Shown here in pieces: positions 28,959 through 37,681 of a DNA stretch of 64,000 bases. Every line of letters starts with the position of its first letter. The first letter of the stretch is position 1. The position numbers and the translations under genes are program-made. The notes beneath the pieces were generated by a model. It did no database searches and was not told the origin of the DNA. It saw nothing but the letters and a program-made list of their open reading frames with translations. Source of the DNA: Flavisphingomonas formosensis (lineage in GTDB: Bacteria > Pseudomonadota > Alphaproteobacteria > Sphingomonadales > Sphingomonadaceae); contig NZ_WRPK01000001.1 in assembly GCF_009755815.1 (NCBI RefSeq), positions 558,001 to 622,000 on the forward strand, written 5' to 3'.

Positions 28959-29354
28959 GTGCGCGAACCAATCGACCCTACGCTTAAAGCGCACGCCCGC
29001 GCCCTCCGGACAAACATGACGCCGCCCGAAGCAACGCTATGGGCCTTGCTTCGCGCTCACCGCTTCGACGGCGTCAAATTCACCCGCCAGGTTGCGATAA
29101 CCCACTATATCGTAAATTTCGCGGCTCGCTCGCGGCGGCTGATCATCGAAATCGACGGGGATACACATGGCCGCCAAGTCGAGTATGACGCCGCGCGGAC
29201 ACAGTATCTCGAACGACAAGGATATCGGGTGATTCGATTCACCAATGGCGACGTGATGGACAATCCCGAGGGGGTGATCGAGGCGATCGGCGTGGCTTTG
29301 GCTGCGGCGTCCCCTCTCCCCACCCCTCTCCCCGCAGGGGAGAGGGGGCAGTGA
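28959..29354 (+). CDS. DUF559 (Vsr-like fold) protein, probable inactive nuclease
   Basis: A 131-residue protein of the DUF559 endonuclease-like family, related to very-short-patch repair nucleases: LRTNMTPPEATLWALLR (17-32), GVKFTRQVAITHYIVNF (38-54), RLIIEIDGDTHG (60-71), YLERQGYRVIRFTNGDVM. The PD-(D/E)XK core normally reads VDF then E-x-DG; here N53 replaces the Asp, so catalysis is doubtful. GTG start with GGGAGAGGGG from the left repeat; the C-terminal PTPLPAGERGQ is encoded by the right repeat. It interrupts the expected serA-hisZ order and overlaps hisZ by GTGA. Confidence 0.85.
   Translation: MREPIDPTLKAHARALRTNMTPPEATLWALLRAHRFDGVKFTRQVAITHYIVNFAARSRRLIIEIDGDTHGRQVEYDAARTQYLERQGYRVIRFTNGDVMDNPEGVIEAIGVALAAASPLPTPLPAGERGQ
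29311..29346 (-). repeat. 36-bp GC-rich repeat, right inverted copy
   Basis: Reverse complement reads CCCTCTCCCC-TGC-GGGGAGAGGGG then TGGGGAGAGGGG, one base longer than the left copy with a single further change. It encodes the C-terminus of the DUF559 protein and provides GGGGAGAGGGG as the ribosome site of hisZ. Confidence 0.92.
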
Positions 29355-30469
29355 CCATCGCACCCGGCCTGCTTCCCGAAGGACTCCGTGATCGCCTCCC
29401 GCCCCAGGCAGAGGCTGCGTCGCGGCTGCTGCATCGCGTGATCGTGGCGATCGGCCGGCATGGCTATGCGCGCGTCGCGCCGCCGCTGGCGGAGTTCGAG
29501 GAGGGGCTGATCGGCCGCCTCAAATCCGCGCGGGCGCAGGACCTGTTGCGTGTCGTCGATCCGGTGTCGCAACGCTCGCTGGCTTTCCGGCCGGACATTA
29601 CCGGGCAGGTGGGCCGCATCGCCACCACGCGCATGGGCCATCATGCCCGTCCGCTGCGCCTGGCCTATGGCGGCCCGGTGCTGAAGCTGCGTGCGACGCA
29701 GCTTCGGCCGGAGCGCGAGTTGGTGCAGGCGGGGGCCGAACTGATCGGCAACGACAATATCGCGGCAGTAATCGAGATCGTGCTGCTCGCCATCGAGGCG
29801 CTGGAGGTCGCGGGGGTCGAGGGCATCTCGGTCGATCTCACCTTGCCGGATCTCGTCGAGACGCTGAGCGCCGGGCCGATGCCGGTCACGCGGATCGATG
29901 CGGTGCGCGACATGCTGGATGCCAAGGATGCCGGCGGTCTCGCCGCACTGGGCGCCGAGGCCTATCTGCCGTTCATCTCGGCGGCCGGACCGGTCGGCCC
30001 CGCGCTAGAGCGGCTGCGCGCGCTCGATCTCGGCCAGGCGCTCGATTCGCGGCTCGAGGCGATCGATGCGGTGGTGGCAGCGGTGGGCAGTCGCGCCGCG
30101 CTGACCCTCGACCCCACCGAGCGGCACGGTTTCGAATATCAGCGCTGGATCGGTTTCTCGCTGTTCGGCCGCGGGCTCTCCGGCGAGATCGGACGCGGCG
30201 GCACCTACACCATCCTGCGGCCCGACGGCAGCGAGGAGGCCGCGGTCGGCTTTTCGCTCTATCTCGATCCGCTGGTCGATGCCGGTTTCGGCATCGAGCC
30301 GCGACGCACCGTCTTCCTCCCGCTGGGCATCGATCCTGCGGTGGGCCGGGCGCTGCGCGCAGAAGGGTGGACGACTATCGCCGCGCTCTCGGATCGGGAC
30401 GAGCCGGGCGCGCTCGGATGCACGCATGGCTGGGACGGCACCGCGCCGGTCCCGCTGCAGGCGCGCTGA
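29351..30469 (+). CDS. hisZ: ATP phosphoribosyltransferase regulatory subunit
   Basis: A 372-residue class II aminoacyl-tRNA-synthetase-like protein without tRNA function. VVDPVSQRSLAFRPDITGQVGRIATTR and RERELVQAGAELIG-type segments (RPERELVQAGAELIGND) identify HisZ, which activates short-form HisG in the first step of histidine synthesis. GTG start overlapping the DUF559 stop. The native leader seems replaced by the right-hand repeat, which offers a purine-rich ribosome site. hisG itself is not in the window. Confidence 0.93.
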   Translation: MTIAPGLLPEGLRDRLPPQAEAASRLLHRVIVAIGRHGYARVAPPLAEFEEGLIGRLKSARAQDLLRVVDPVSQRSLAFRPDITGQVGRIATTRMGHHARPLRLAYGGPVLKLRATQLRPERELVQAGAELIGNDNIAAVIEIVLLAIEALEVAGVEGISVDLTLPDLVETLSAGPMPVTRIDAVRDMLDAKDAGGLAALGAEAYLPFISAAGPVGPALERLRALDLGQALDSRLEAIDAVVAAVGSRAALTLDPTERHGFEYQRWIGFSLFGRGLSGEIGRGGTYTILRPDGSEEAAVGFSLYLDPLVDAGFGIEPRRTVFLPLGIDPAVGRALRAEGWTTIAALSDRDEPGALGCTHGWDGTAPVPLQAR

Positions 30470-30528
30470 GCCGGGGGCGGAGCGCCTCGGTCACGCGTCG
30501 GGCACAGATCAAGAAGGAAGAATAGCGT

Positions 30529-31818
30529 ATGGCCAATGTTACCGTCATCGGCGCCCAATGGGGCGATGAAGGCAAGGGCAAGATCGTCGACTGGCTTGCG
30601 GAACGCGCAGATGTCGTCGTGCGATTCCAGGGCGGTCACAACGCCGGCCATACGCTCGTCGTCGGCAACAACACCTACAAGCTCAGCCTGTTGCCGTCGG
30701 GCATCGTGCGCGGCACGCTCTCGGTGATCGGCAACGGCGTCGTGCTCGATCCCTGGCACTTCAAGGAAGAGGTCGCCAAGCTCGCCGGCCAGGGCGTGAC
30801 GATCACGCCGGACAATCTCCACATCGCCGAGACCTGCCCGCTGATCCTGCCCTTCCATCGCGATCTCGACGGGCTGCGCGAGGACGCCAGCGGCTCCGGC
30901 AAGATCGGCACCACGCGCCGCGGCATCGGCCCGGCCTATGAGGACAAGGTCGGCCGCCGCGCGATTCGCCTGTGCGATCTCGCCCATCTCGGCGAATTGG
31001 AACCGCAGATCGATCGTCTCTGCGCGCATCATGACGCGCTGCGCGCCGGCTTCGGCGAGCCGCCGATCGACCGCGCCCGGCTGATGGACGATCTCGCCGG
31101 TATCGCACCGTTCATCCTGCCCTATGCCAAGCCGGTCTGGGTGACCCTCAACGAAGCGCGCCGCCGGGGCGACCGCATCCTGTTCGAGGGCGCGCAGGGC
31201 GTGCTGCTCGACATCGATCACGGCACCTATCCGTTCGTCACCTCGTCCAACACCATCGCCGGCACGGCTGCGGGCGGTTCGGGGCTCGGCCCATCGGCGG
31301 CCGGCTTCGTGCTCGGCATCGTCAAGGCCTATACCACGCGGGTCGGCGCGGGGCCGTTTCCGACCGAGCTGGAGGATGAGACGGGCGAGCGGCTGGGCAC
31401 GCGCGGCCACGAATTCGGCACGGTCACCGGGCGCAAGCGCCGCTGCGGCTGGTTCGATTCGGTGCTGGTGCGCCAGTCGGCCGCCGTGTCGGGCATCACC
31501 GGCATCGCGCTCACCAAGCTGGACGTGCTCGACGGCTTCGATGAGGTGCGGATCTGCACCGGCTATCGCATCGGCGACCGCACCTATGACTATTTGCCGC
31601 CGCATGCTGCCGACCAGGCCCGCGTCGAGCCGATCTACGAGACGATGGACGGCTGGCACGAATCCACCCAGGGCGCGCGCAGCTGGGCACAGCTACCCGC
31701 CCAGGCGATCAAATATATCCGTCGAATCGAGGAACTGATCCAGTGCCCGGTGGCGCTGGTCTCAACCAGCCCGGAGCGCGAGGACACCATCCTGGTGCGC
31801 GATCCGTTCGCCGACTGA
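30529..31818 (+). CDS. purA: Adenylosuccinate synthetase
   Basis: A 429-residue GTP-dependent ligase that joins IMP and aspartate on the way to [17 protein letters not shown] (~8-21) is the P-loop-like GTP site with the catalytic Asp; [46 protein letters not shown] and [11 protein letters not shown] are all conserved. AAGGAAG lies 9 bp before the ATG. Length is normal. Convergent with the repetitive secreted protein gene. Confidence 0.97.
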   Translation: MANVTVIGAQWGDEGKGKIVDWLAERADVVVRFQGGHNAGHTLVVGNNTYKLSLLPSGIVRGTLSVIGNGVVLDPWHFKEEVAKLAGQGVTITPDNLHIAETCPLILPFHRDLDGLREDASGSGKIGTTRRGIGPAYEDKVGRRAIRLCDLAHLGELEPQIDRLCAHHDALRAGFGEPPIDRARLMDDLAGIAPFILPYAKPVWVTLNEARRRGDRILFEGAQGVLLDIDHGTYPFVTSSNTIAGTAAGGSGLGPSAAGFVLGIVKAYTTRVGAGPFPTELEDETGERLGTRGHEFGTVTGRKRRCGWFDSVLVRQSAAVSGITGIALTKLDVLDGFDEVRICTGYRIGDRTYDYLPPHAADQARVEPIYETMDGWHESTQGARSWAQLPAQAIKYIRRIEELIQCPVALVSTSPEREDTILVRDPFAD

Positions 31819-31830
31819 TCGACCGCATTT

Positions 31831-31857
31831 GGCCGGTCTTCCAATGGGAGACCGGCC
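31831..31857. terminator. Hairpin between purA and the convergent gene
   Basis: 9-bp perfect stem GGCCGGTCT/AGACCGGCC with a 9-nt loop, 12 bp after the purA stop. No T-run follows on either strand, so terminator function is likely but not certain. Confidence 0.5.
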
Positions 31858-31887
31858 GCGGTGGCCTCGGCGGCGTTTTCGAAGGGT

Positions 31888-32334
31888 TTATTGCGGCGTA
31901 GTACTGCTTCCGCCACTGGTCCCAGTCCCAGTCCCAGTCCCAGTCCCAGTCCCACCGGTGTCCGTCGGCTTGCTGGTGGTGGTTCCCGTGCCGACGCCAC
32001 CTTCATTGGTCGTCCCGGCACCGGTAGTGCGGCCGTCATTCATGGTGCCGGTTCCCATTCCGGTTCCGGTCGTCGAGCGATGCGTGCGATCGCGCCTTGA
32101 GCTGCTCGGGTGGTTGCCGTTCGGATTGTTCGAGTCGGGTGTCTGTGTTGACGTGGCCATGCCCGTGCCCGTGCCCGTGCCGGGCTGGGCGGAGCCACCC
32201 GACGATCCATAGCTTGTGCCGGATGTACTCGTCTGGCCCGTCGCACTCCCGCTGGTGCTGGTGCCGCCGCTCACTTGGGCGTGAACCGCGCAGGGAAGGG
32301 CGACGAGTAGCGCAGTAATCATCATCGACTTCAT
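31888..32334 (-). CDS. Secreted Gly/Thr/Ser-rich repetitive protein
   Basis: A 148-residue low-complexity protein. A signal peptide spans MKSMMITALLVALPCAVHA; the mature part is almost wholly Gly, Thr, Ser and Asn with runs of GTGTG and no aromatic core, so it should be disordered in the periplasm or outside the cell. The ATG at 32334 has AGGAGAG just upstream. The GTGTG tail is encoded by six 6-bp DNA repeats. I recognise no family and can give no function. Confidence 0.7.
   Translation of the reverse strand: MKSMMITALLVALPCAVHAQVSGGTSTSGSATGQTSTSGTSYGSSGGSAQPGTGTGTGMATSTQTPDSNNPNGNHPSSSRRDRTHRSTTGTGMGTGTMNDGRTTGAGTTNEGGVGTGTTTSKPTDTGGTGTGTGTGTGTSGGSSTTPQ
31919..31954. repeat. Hexanucleotide tandem repeat (GTCCCA)x6
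   Basis: Six perfect GTCCCA units inside the repetitive protein gene, coding Gly-Thr pairs on the minus strand. Unit loss or gain would change length but keep the frame. Confidence 0.95.
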
Positions 32335-32432
32335 CTCAGCTCTCCTCATGATGCTGTTCTTGCGGCATCAACAGGGGGGCTCAGACCGGTGTTCCGTCAC
32401 TTTCCCTGAGTTAATGACTTCTTGGTTCGCGC

Positions 32433-33503
32433 TCAGCCGATCTGTGCGCGGTGAAGGAGCTTTTGATCGGCCAGCACCAAAGCCATCATCGCCTCCACTA
32501 CGGGCGCCGCCCGGATGCCGACGCAGGGGTCATGGCGCCCTTTGGTGCGGATATCGGCGGCCTGGCCATCGCGTCCGATCGTCTCGACAGGTGTGAGGAT
32601 GGAGGAAGTGGGCTTCAGCGCCGCGCGGATCACCACCGGCTGCCCGGTCGCGATTCCGCCGGCAATGCCGCCGGCATGGTTGGCAAGGAAGATGGGCTTG
32701 CCGTCATTGCCCGGCCGCATCGGATCGGCATTGGTCTCGCCGGTCAGCCGGGCGGCGGCGAAGCCGTCACCGATCTCGACGCCCTTCACCGCGTTGATCG
32801 ACATCAGCGCGGCGGCCAGCTCGCTGTCGAGCTTGGCATAGAGCGGTGCCCCCCAGCCCGCGGGCACGCCCTCCGCGACGCATTCGACGATCGCGCCCAC
32901 CGACGAACCGGCCTTGCGCGCGCCGTCGACGATCGCCTCCCAACGCCCCGCCGCTGCGGCGTCCGGGCAGAAGAAGGGGTTGCGGTCGATCTCGCCATCG
33001 TCGAATGCGTCGCGGTCGATTGGATCGCCGCCGAGCTCGACGAGATAGGCACGGATGCGCACCTCGGGGATCACCAGCCGCGCGACCGCGCCTGCCGCCA
33101 CCCGCGCCGCGGTCTCGCGCGCGGAAGAGCGTCCGCCGCCGCGATAATCGCGAAAGCCATATTTGGCGTCATAGGCGTAGTCGGCATGGCCGGGCCGATA
33201 GGCCAGCGCCACCTCCGAATAATCCTTGGAGCGCTGATCGACATTCTCGATCATCAGGCTGATCGGCGTGCCGGTCGTCTTCCCCTCGAACAGGCCGGAG
33301 AGGATGCGCACCTGATCCGGCTCCTGTCGTTGCGTAGTGAAACGCGACGTACCTGGTCGTCGTTTGTCCAGCCAGGGCTGGATATCGGCTTCGGACAAGG
33401 CGAGCCCCGGCGGACACCCGTCAACGACCGCGCCCAGTGCCGGCCCGTGCGACTCTCCCCATGTCGTGAAGCGAAAGACGCGCCCAAAACTGTTGTACGA
33501 CAT
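32433..33503 (-). CDS. aroC: Chorismate synthase
   Basis: A 356-residue enzyme converting 5-enolpyruvylshikimate 3-phosphate to chorismate with reduced [69 protein letters not shown] and [22 protein letters not shown] are the family signatures. It lies 5 bp after fabI and is probably co-transcribed with it. About 80 bp of non-coding DNA separates its stop from the start of the secreted repetitive protein gene. Confidence 0.97.
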   Translation of the reverse strand: MSYNSFGRVFRFTTWGESHGPALGAVVDGCPPGLALSEADIQPWLDKRRPGTSRFTTQRQEPDQVRILSGLFEGKTTGTPISLMIENVDQRSKDYSEVALAYRPGHADYAYDAKYGFRDYRGGGRSSARETAARVAAGAVARLVIPEVRIRAYLVELGGDPIDRDAFDDGEIDRNPFFCPDAAAAGRWEAIVDGARKAGSSVGAIVECVAEGVPAGWGAPLYAKLDSELAAALMSINAVKGVEIGDGFAAARLTGETNADPMRPGNDGKPIFLANHAGGIAGGIATGQPVVIRAALKPTSSILTPVETIGRDGQAADIRTKGRHDPCVGIRAAPVVEAMMALVLADQKLLHRAQIG

Positions 33504-33508
33504 CGCGC

Positions 33509-34312
33509 TCAGGCCAGCGCGATGTCCGGCGCGTCCTCGGCCTTCATGCCGATCACATTGTAGCCGGCATCGACATGATGGATCTCGCCGGTCACGCCGG
33601 ACGACAGGTCGGAGAGGAAATAGACGCCGGCGCCGCCGACATCCTCGATCGTGACGTTGCGGCGCAGCGGGCTGTTCAGCTCATTCCACTTCAGGATGTA
33701 GCGGAAATCGCCGATGCCGCTCGCGGCCAGCGTCTTGATCGGGCCGGCCGAGATGGCGTTGACGCGGATATTCTCGGGGCCGAGATCCATGGCGAGATAT
33801 TTGACGCTGGTTTCCAGCGCCGCCTTGGCGACACCCATCACATTGTAATGCGGCACCACCTTCTCGGCGCCATAATATGTAAGCGTCAGAATCGACCCGC
33901 CATTCGGCATCATCGCGCGGGCACGCTTGGTCACCGCGACGAAGGAATAAGCGGAGACGTTCATGGTCAGCAGGAAATTGTCCAGGCTGGTATCGACATA
34001 TTTGCCGCGCAGCTCGTTCTTGTCGGAAAAGCCGATCGCGTGGACGACGAAATCGATCGTCGGCCAGCGCACGGCCAGAGTGTCGAATGCGGCATCCAGC
34101 GCCGCCATGTCCGACACGTCGCAATCGATCAGGAAGTTGGAACCCAGTTCGGTCGCCAGCGGGCGCACCCGCTTCTCCAGCGCTTCGCCCTGATAGCTGA
34201 AGGCCAGCTCCGCCCCTTCGGCATGGAGATGCTTGGCGATGCCCCAGGCCAGCGAGCGATCATTGGCAAGGCCCATGATGAGCCCGCGTTTTCCTTTCAT
34301 GAGCTCGCCCAT
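33509..34312 (-). CDS. fabI: Enoyl-ACP reductase (NADH), FabI
   Basis: A 267-residue reductase for the last step of each fatty-acid elongation cycle. [17 protein letters not shown] is the variant Rossmann motif of Fab[12 protein letters not shown] and [24 protein letters not shown] carry the Tyr-x6-Tyr-x6-Lys catalytic set, and the triclosan-site region is normal. An excellent AAGGAGG stands 4 bp before the ATG. First gene of a probable fabI-aroC operon; supplies acyl chains that SPT can use. Confidence 0.97.
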   Translation of the reverse strand: MGELMKGKRGLIMGLANDRSLAWGIAKHLHAEGAELAFSYQGEALEKRVRPLATELGSNFLIDCDVSDMAALDAAFDTLAVRWPTIDFVVHAIGFSDKNELRGKYVDTSLDNFLLTMNVSAYSFVAVTKRARAMMPNGGSILTLTYYGAEKVVPHYNVMGVAKAALETSVKYLAMDLGPENIRVNAISAGPIKTLAASGIGDFRYILKWNELNSPLRRNVTIEDVGGAGVYFLSDLSSGVTGEIHHVDAGYNVIGMKAEDAPDIALA

Positions 34313-34354
34313 CGGACCTCCTTCTATTCACTCAGCAGCGCGTTGGCGCTCCCT

Positions 34355-34392
34355 TTAGAGCATCGCACGGAAAAGAGGGAACCGGTTTTCCG
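34355..34392. repeat. Dispersed palindromic element upstream of fabI
   Basis: TTTAGAGCATCGCACGG then a CGGAAAA/TTTTCCG inverted repeat around GAACCGG. The wording resembles GAGCATnn...GGAAAAnnGGnnACCGGTTTTCC elements common in alphaproteobacterial intergenic DNA. Assignment rests on memory of that pattern. Confidence 0.5.
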
Positions 34393-34442
34393 CTTTGACG
34401 ACGCGACATCGGGAAGGAGGTCGCGGCAGCGTGGCCTTCCCG

Positions 34443-35330
34443 TCATGCCGGCGGAGGAGGCTGTGCTTCGGGCGATTCCGCCAGCGCGGCGTTGAGATGC
34501 GCCGCGATCACCACGCCGAGCCCGATCAGATAGAAGAAGATCAGTGTCACGATGACGCCCGCCAGGCTGCCATAGGTGCGGTCATAGCCGCCGAGTTGCG
34601 AGAGTACCCCTGGCAAGGCGACGGTAGTGAGCGACCACCAGGCGGTGACGAAGGCTGGCCCCGGCCATTTCGGCGCGCGCGGCGTCGTGCGGTATTTCAT
34701 CGGCGTCAGCGTGTAGAACAGCGCGAACAGTGCGCCGAACATCACGACCGCCGGTGCGAGGCGCGAAATGCCCACCCATGCCGCCACCTCGCTGGCAAAG
34801 GGCAGCAGCCGGTAAATAAATTGTTCGGCGGCAGTGAGCGCTACCTGCGCGCTGAACGCCATCAGCACCAGTATCACCGAACAGATGGTGATGAACGCCG
34901 CCCCGAGCCGATAATGGTAGAAGGCGCGGGACGCCTTGGTGCCATAGGCACGGCGTAATATGTCCCGGATCGTCTCGACGAAGCTGCCTACCGACCACAG
35001 GCCGACGAGTGCGCCGAGCCACAGCAGCGAGCCGGTGCGCGCCGCCAGCACGTCGCCGATCGGCTTTGCGAGCAGCTCGGCGACGCTCGGCGGTACGGTG
35101 TCGAGGAAGGAGGATACCGCCAGCCGGCTATCTTCGCTGCGGCCGAGGATGCGGGCCAGCGCCGCGGTGACGATGAAGAAGGGGAACAGCGTCAGCAGCG
35201 TCAGATAGGCAAGGTTGCCGGCGTGGATGAAACCGTCGGAATAGACGCCGACGGCGACGCGCTTGATTACCGCCAGCGTTCGCGTGCCGGGCCTCAGCCG
35301 TTGCAGCTGGTGCCGGGCCGAGGTGCGCAT
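34443..35330 (-). CDS. YihY/BrkB-family membrane protein
   Basis: A 295-residue inner-membrane protein with six hydrophobic segments. AGNLAYLTLLTLFPFFIVTAAL, SVGSFVETIRDILRRAYG and YGSLAGVIVTLIFFYLIGLGVVIAAHLNAAL are typical of the family once called ribonuclease BN and now of unknown function. I place the start at ATG 35330, preceded by GCGGAGC; an ATG at 35432 would overlap the dnaJ-like gene and add an unlikely Pro/Arg-rich tail. Pro-rich C-terminal end (AQPPPPA). Confidence 0.85.
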   Translation of the reverse strand: MRTSARHQLQRLRPGTRTLAVIKRVAVGVYSDGFIHAGNLAYLTLLTLFPFFIVTAALARILGRSEDSRLAVSSFLDTVPPSVAELLAKPIGDVLAARTGSLLWLGALVGLWSVGSFVETIRDILRRAYGTKASRAFYHYRLGAAFITICSVILVLMAFSAQVALTAAEQFIYRLLPFASEVAAWVGISRLAPAVVMFGALFALFYTLTPMKYRTTPRAPKWPGPAFVTAWWSLTTVALPGVLSQLGGYDRTYGSLAGVIVTLIFFYLIGLGVVIAAHLNAALAESPEAQPPPPA

Positions 35331-35383
35331 GCTCCGCTCGCGCCGGCTACGCTCCTCGGGCGATTCGGGGGAGACGTCGGGCG

Positions 35384-36346
35384 TCAGACGCCCAGCCCCG
35401 ACCTCGGATTGCGTTCCGCCTCCGCATCCCAACCCTCGACGAACGTCTTGAGCGCCTCGTCATCGACGGGGATGTCAATGCGCAGCGTGACGAACTGATC
35501 GCCGCGGCCGCCCTCCTTCTTATGGAAGCCCCTTCCCTTGAGCCGCAGCGTCTTGCCGGAATTGGAGCCCTTGGGGACGGTCAGCATCACTGCGCCGTCC
35601 ACCGTCGGCACCTTCACCGCGCCGCCCATCAGCGCCTCGCGCAGCGTGATCGGCAGGTCCAGGCGGATGTCGTCGCCGTCGCGGCGATAGAAACGGTGCG
35701 GCTGTATCTCGATCGTCACGATCGCATCGCCATTGCCGCCGGGACCGGGTTCGCCCTGGCCGGCCAGCCGCATCTGCGTGCCGCTCTCGACGCCGGCAGA
35801 AAGCTTCAGGTCGATCGTCTTGCCGCTCGACAGGGTGACGCGCTGCGGCTTCAGCGCGGCTGCGTCCTCGAAGGAAACGGGCAGGCGATAGGCTACGTCC
35901 GCGCCCTTGGCGGGCCGGCGCGGGCCGCCGCCGAATCCGGAAAAACCTCCGCCAAAGCCGCCTCCCGGCGCGCCGCGCGCTTTACCGCCCCCGAACAGGC
36001 CTTCGAAAATGTCGCCCATGTCGGCGCCTTCGGCCGAAAATTCGAAGCCGCCGGGACCAGACCGGAAGCCGCCTCCGCGCTGGCCACCACCTCTGCCGAA
36101 CCCGCTGAAATCGGCGAATTTCGGATTTCCCTGCTCGTCGATCTCGCCACGATCATATTGCGCCCGCTTGTCCTTGTCGGACAGCAGGTCATAGGCCGCG
36201 GTCACTTCCGAAAAACGCTCGGCAGCCTTGGGATTGTCCTGGTTGCGGTCGGGATGCAGTTCCTTGGCGAGCTTGCGATACGCCTTCTTGATCGCGGCCT
36301 CGTCGGCCCCGCGCGCAACCCCCAATCGTTCGTACAGATCGGCCAT
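35384..36346 (-). CDS. DnaJ/CbpA-type co-chaperone
   Basis: A 320-residue type-II Hsp40. The J domain (1-70) has HPD at 31-33 and stimulates DnaK ATPase; a Gly/Phe-rich linker (~80-145) follows; two C-terminal substrate-binding domains carry VSFEDAAAL...[26 protein letters not shown] and [32 protein letters not shown]. There is no Cys-rich zinc finger, unlike DnaJ proper. Divergent from the metallopeptidase gene across a 164-bp region with a TGTTGC/GCAACA palindrome. Confidence 0.92.
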   Translation of the reverse strand: MADLYERLGVARGADEAAIKKAYRKLAKELHPDRNQDNPKAAERFSEVTAAYDLLSDKDKRAQYDRGEIDEQGNPKFADFSGFGRGGGQRGGGFRSGPGGFEFSAEGADMGDIFEGLFGGGKARGAPGGGFGGGFSGFGGGPRRPAKGADVAYRLPVSFEDAAALKPQRVTLSSGKTIDLKLSAGVESGTQMRLAGQGEPGPGGNGDAIVTIEIQPHRFYRRDGDDIRLDLPITLREALMGGAVKVPTVDGAVMLTVPKGSNSGKTLRLKGRGFHKKEGGRGDQFVTLRIDIPVDDEALKTFVEGWDAEAERNPRSGLGV

Positions 36347-36402
36347 GAACCACCATTTCGCCCAAAATCAGTCACGCAACAATGCCGAAGCCACATAATG
36401 AG

Positions 36403-36422
36403 CTGTTGCATTTTGGCAACAG
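36403..36422. promoter_or_regulatory. CTGTTGC/GCAACAG palindrome in divergent promoter
   Basis: 7-bp perfect arms with a 6-bp centre between the DnaJ-type gene and the metallopeptidase gene. Similar TGTTGC...GCAACA palindromes occur at 45854 and, imperfectly, at 25917, all in intergenic DNA. Confidence 0.4.
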
Positions 36423-36510
36423 TTTAGATGTGGACGGGTGCTGCCAAGCGCAAGGGCACATATCGTCCCGTTGCGCGTTGGGCCGCGGCAACCAACAGGA
36501 AATCTTCATC

Positions 36511-37620
36511 GTGGCTCCCCATGCCTGCCCAAATTGCGCGCGCCTGCTCCATTTCGAGGCACGCGTCTGCCCAAGCTGCGCCTTCACGCTCGGCTACGAC
36601 CCCGCGAGCGACCAGTTCCTCTTCCTCGGCGACAATGCCACCACCTGGCGTGACGCGCAGGGCGAGGCGCACCCAGTCGTCGTTTGCGGCAACAACAACG
36701 AATATGGAGTGTGCAACTGGCTGGTGCCGGTCGAGGGTGAGCGGACGCTCTGCCTGGCCTGCCGGCACAATCGCACCATCCCCGATCTTAGTGCGCCGGT
36801 GGTACCGGAACGCTGGGGGCGGATAGAAGCCGCCAAGCGCCGCCTGTTCCACACGCTGCTGCACATGGAACTGCCGATCGAGACGCCGGCGGAAGCGGCC
36901 GAAAAGGGCACCGGCGTCGGCCTCGCCTTCGATTTCCTCTATGATCCGGTCGCGGAAGAGACCGGGACGGTGCAGATCACCACCGGCCATGAGGCGGGCC
37001 TCGTTACGCTCAACCTGATCGAAGCGGACGATGTGATGCGCGAGAGGATGCGCACCGAGCTGGGCGAGCCCTACCGCACGCTGCTCGGCCATTTCAGGCA
37101 TGAGGTCGGCCATTATTATTGGGAGCGGCTGATCCAGCATACGCCCGAGGTAGAGGCCTTCCGCCAGCTCTTCGGCGACGAGCGGATCAGCTATGACGAG
37201 GCAATGCAGCGCCATTATGGCGACGGCAGCTGCGGCTGGTCGACCGATTTCGTCTCGGCCTATGCGACGATGCATCCATGGGAGGATTTCGCCGAAACCT
37301 TCGCGCATCTGATGCACATCGTCGACACGCTGGCGACGCTCAACGGCTTCGGCATGCGGATGACGAAATGGCCGGGCATGCAGGGGCAGCCGTCGGTCGA
37401 TTTCGATCCCTACCGTGCCGAGACAAGCCAGTTGGTCGCCGAATGGGGCCCTTTTGCGTTCGCCGAAAATGCGATCAATCGGGCAATGGGCCAGCCGGAT
37501 CTCTATCCTTTCAATCTCTCGGAAACGATCATCGCCAAGCTCGACTACATCCATCGCCTGCTGAAGCGCGCGGCGAAGGGCGGGAGCGTGGAGGAGAAGG
37601 AGGAAGCGAAAGCGGCATGA
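36511..37620 (+). CDS. Putative zinc-binding metallopeptidase
   Basis: A 369-residue protein. The N-terminus has a zinc ribbon (ACPNCARLLHFEARVCPSCAFTLGYDP) and two further cysteine pairs (CGNNNEYGVCNW, LCLACRHN). HEVGHYYWE with H197, E198 and H201 is a zincin active site, matching a family annotated as putative zinc-binding peptidases. Substrate unknown; no signal peptide, so cytoplasmic. GTG at 36511 is chosen because the zinc-ribbon start is the family N-terminus and AGGA precedes it; the longer frame adds unrelated residues. Confidence 0.83.
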   Translation: MAPHACPNCARLLHFEARVCPSCAFTLGYDPASDQFLFLGDNATTWRDAQGEAHPVVVCGNNNEYGVCNWLVPVEGERTLCLACRHNRTIPDLSAPVVPERWGRIEAAKRRLFHTLLHMELPIETPAEAAEKGTGVGLAFDFLYDPVAEETGTVQITTGHEAGLVTLNLIEADDVMRERMRTELGEPYRTLLGHFRHEVGHYYWERLIQHTPEVEAFRQLFGDERISYDEAMQRHYGDGSCGWSTDFVSAYATMHPWEDFAETFAHLMHIVDTLATLNGFGMRMTKWPGMQGQPSVDFDPYRAETSQLVAEWGPFAFAENAINRAMGQPDLYPFNLSETIIAKLDYIHRLLKRAAKGGSVEEKEEAKAA

Positions 37621-37639
37621 GGCAATCATTGCCTGGATT

Positions 37640-37671
37640 CCCCGTCATCCCGAATGGCCGAGATGACGGGG
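37640..37671. terminator. Hairpin between convergent genes
   Basis: 10-bp perfect stem CCCCGTCATC/GATGACGGGG with a 12-nt loop, 19 bp after the metallopeptidase stop and 10 bp before the end of the amidohydrolase gene. It may be a bidirectional terminator; the CGTCATCCCG wording is like repeats elsewhere in the window. Confidence 0.55.
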
Positions 37672-37681
37672 GAGCCGGGGT

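Noticed and set aside
28923-29346. Complete insertion sequence
   Set aside because: No transposase is encoded between the inverted repeats, the spacing is only about 350 bp, and I see no target-site duplication.
31919-31954. Regular short repeats as a CRISPR array
   Set aside because: Units are 6 bp without spacers and lie inside a coding sequence. No repeat-spacer pattern was seen anywhere.
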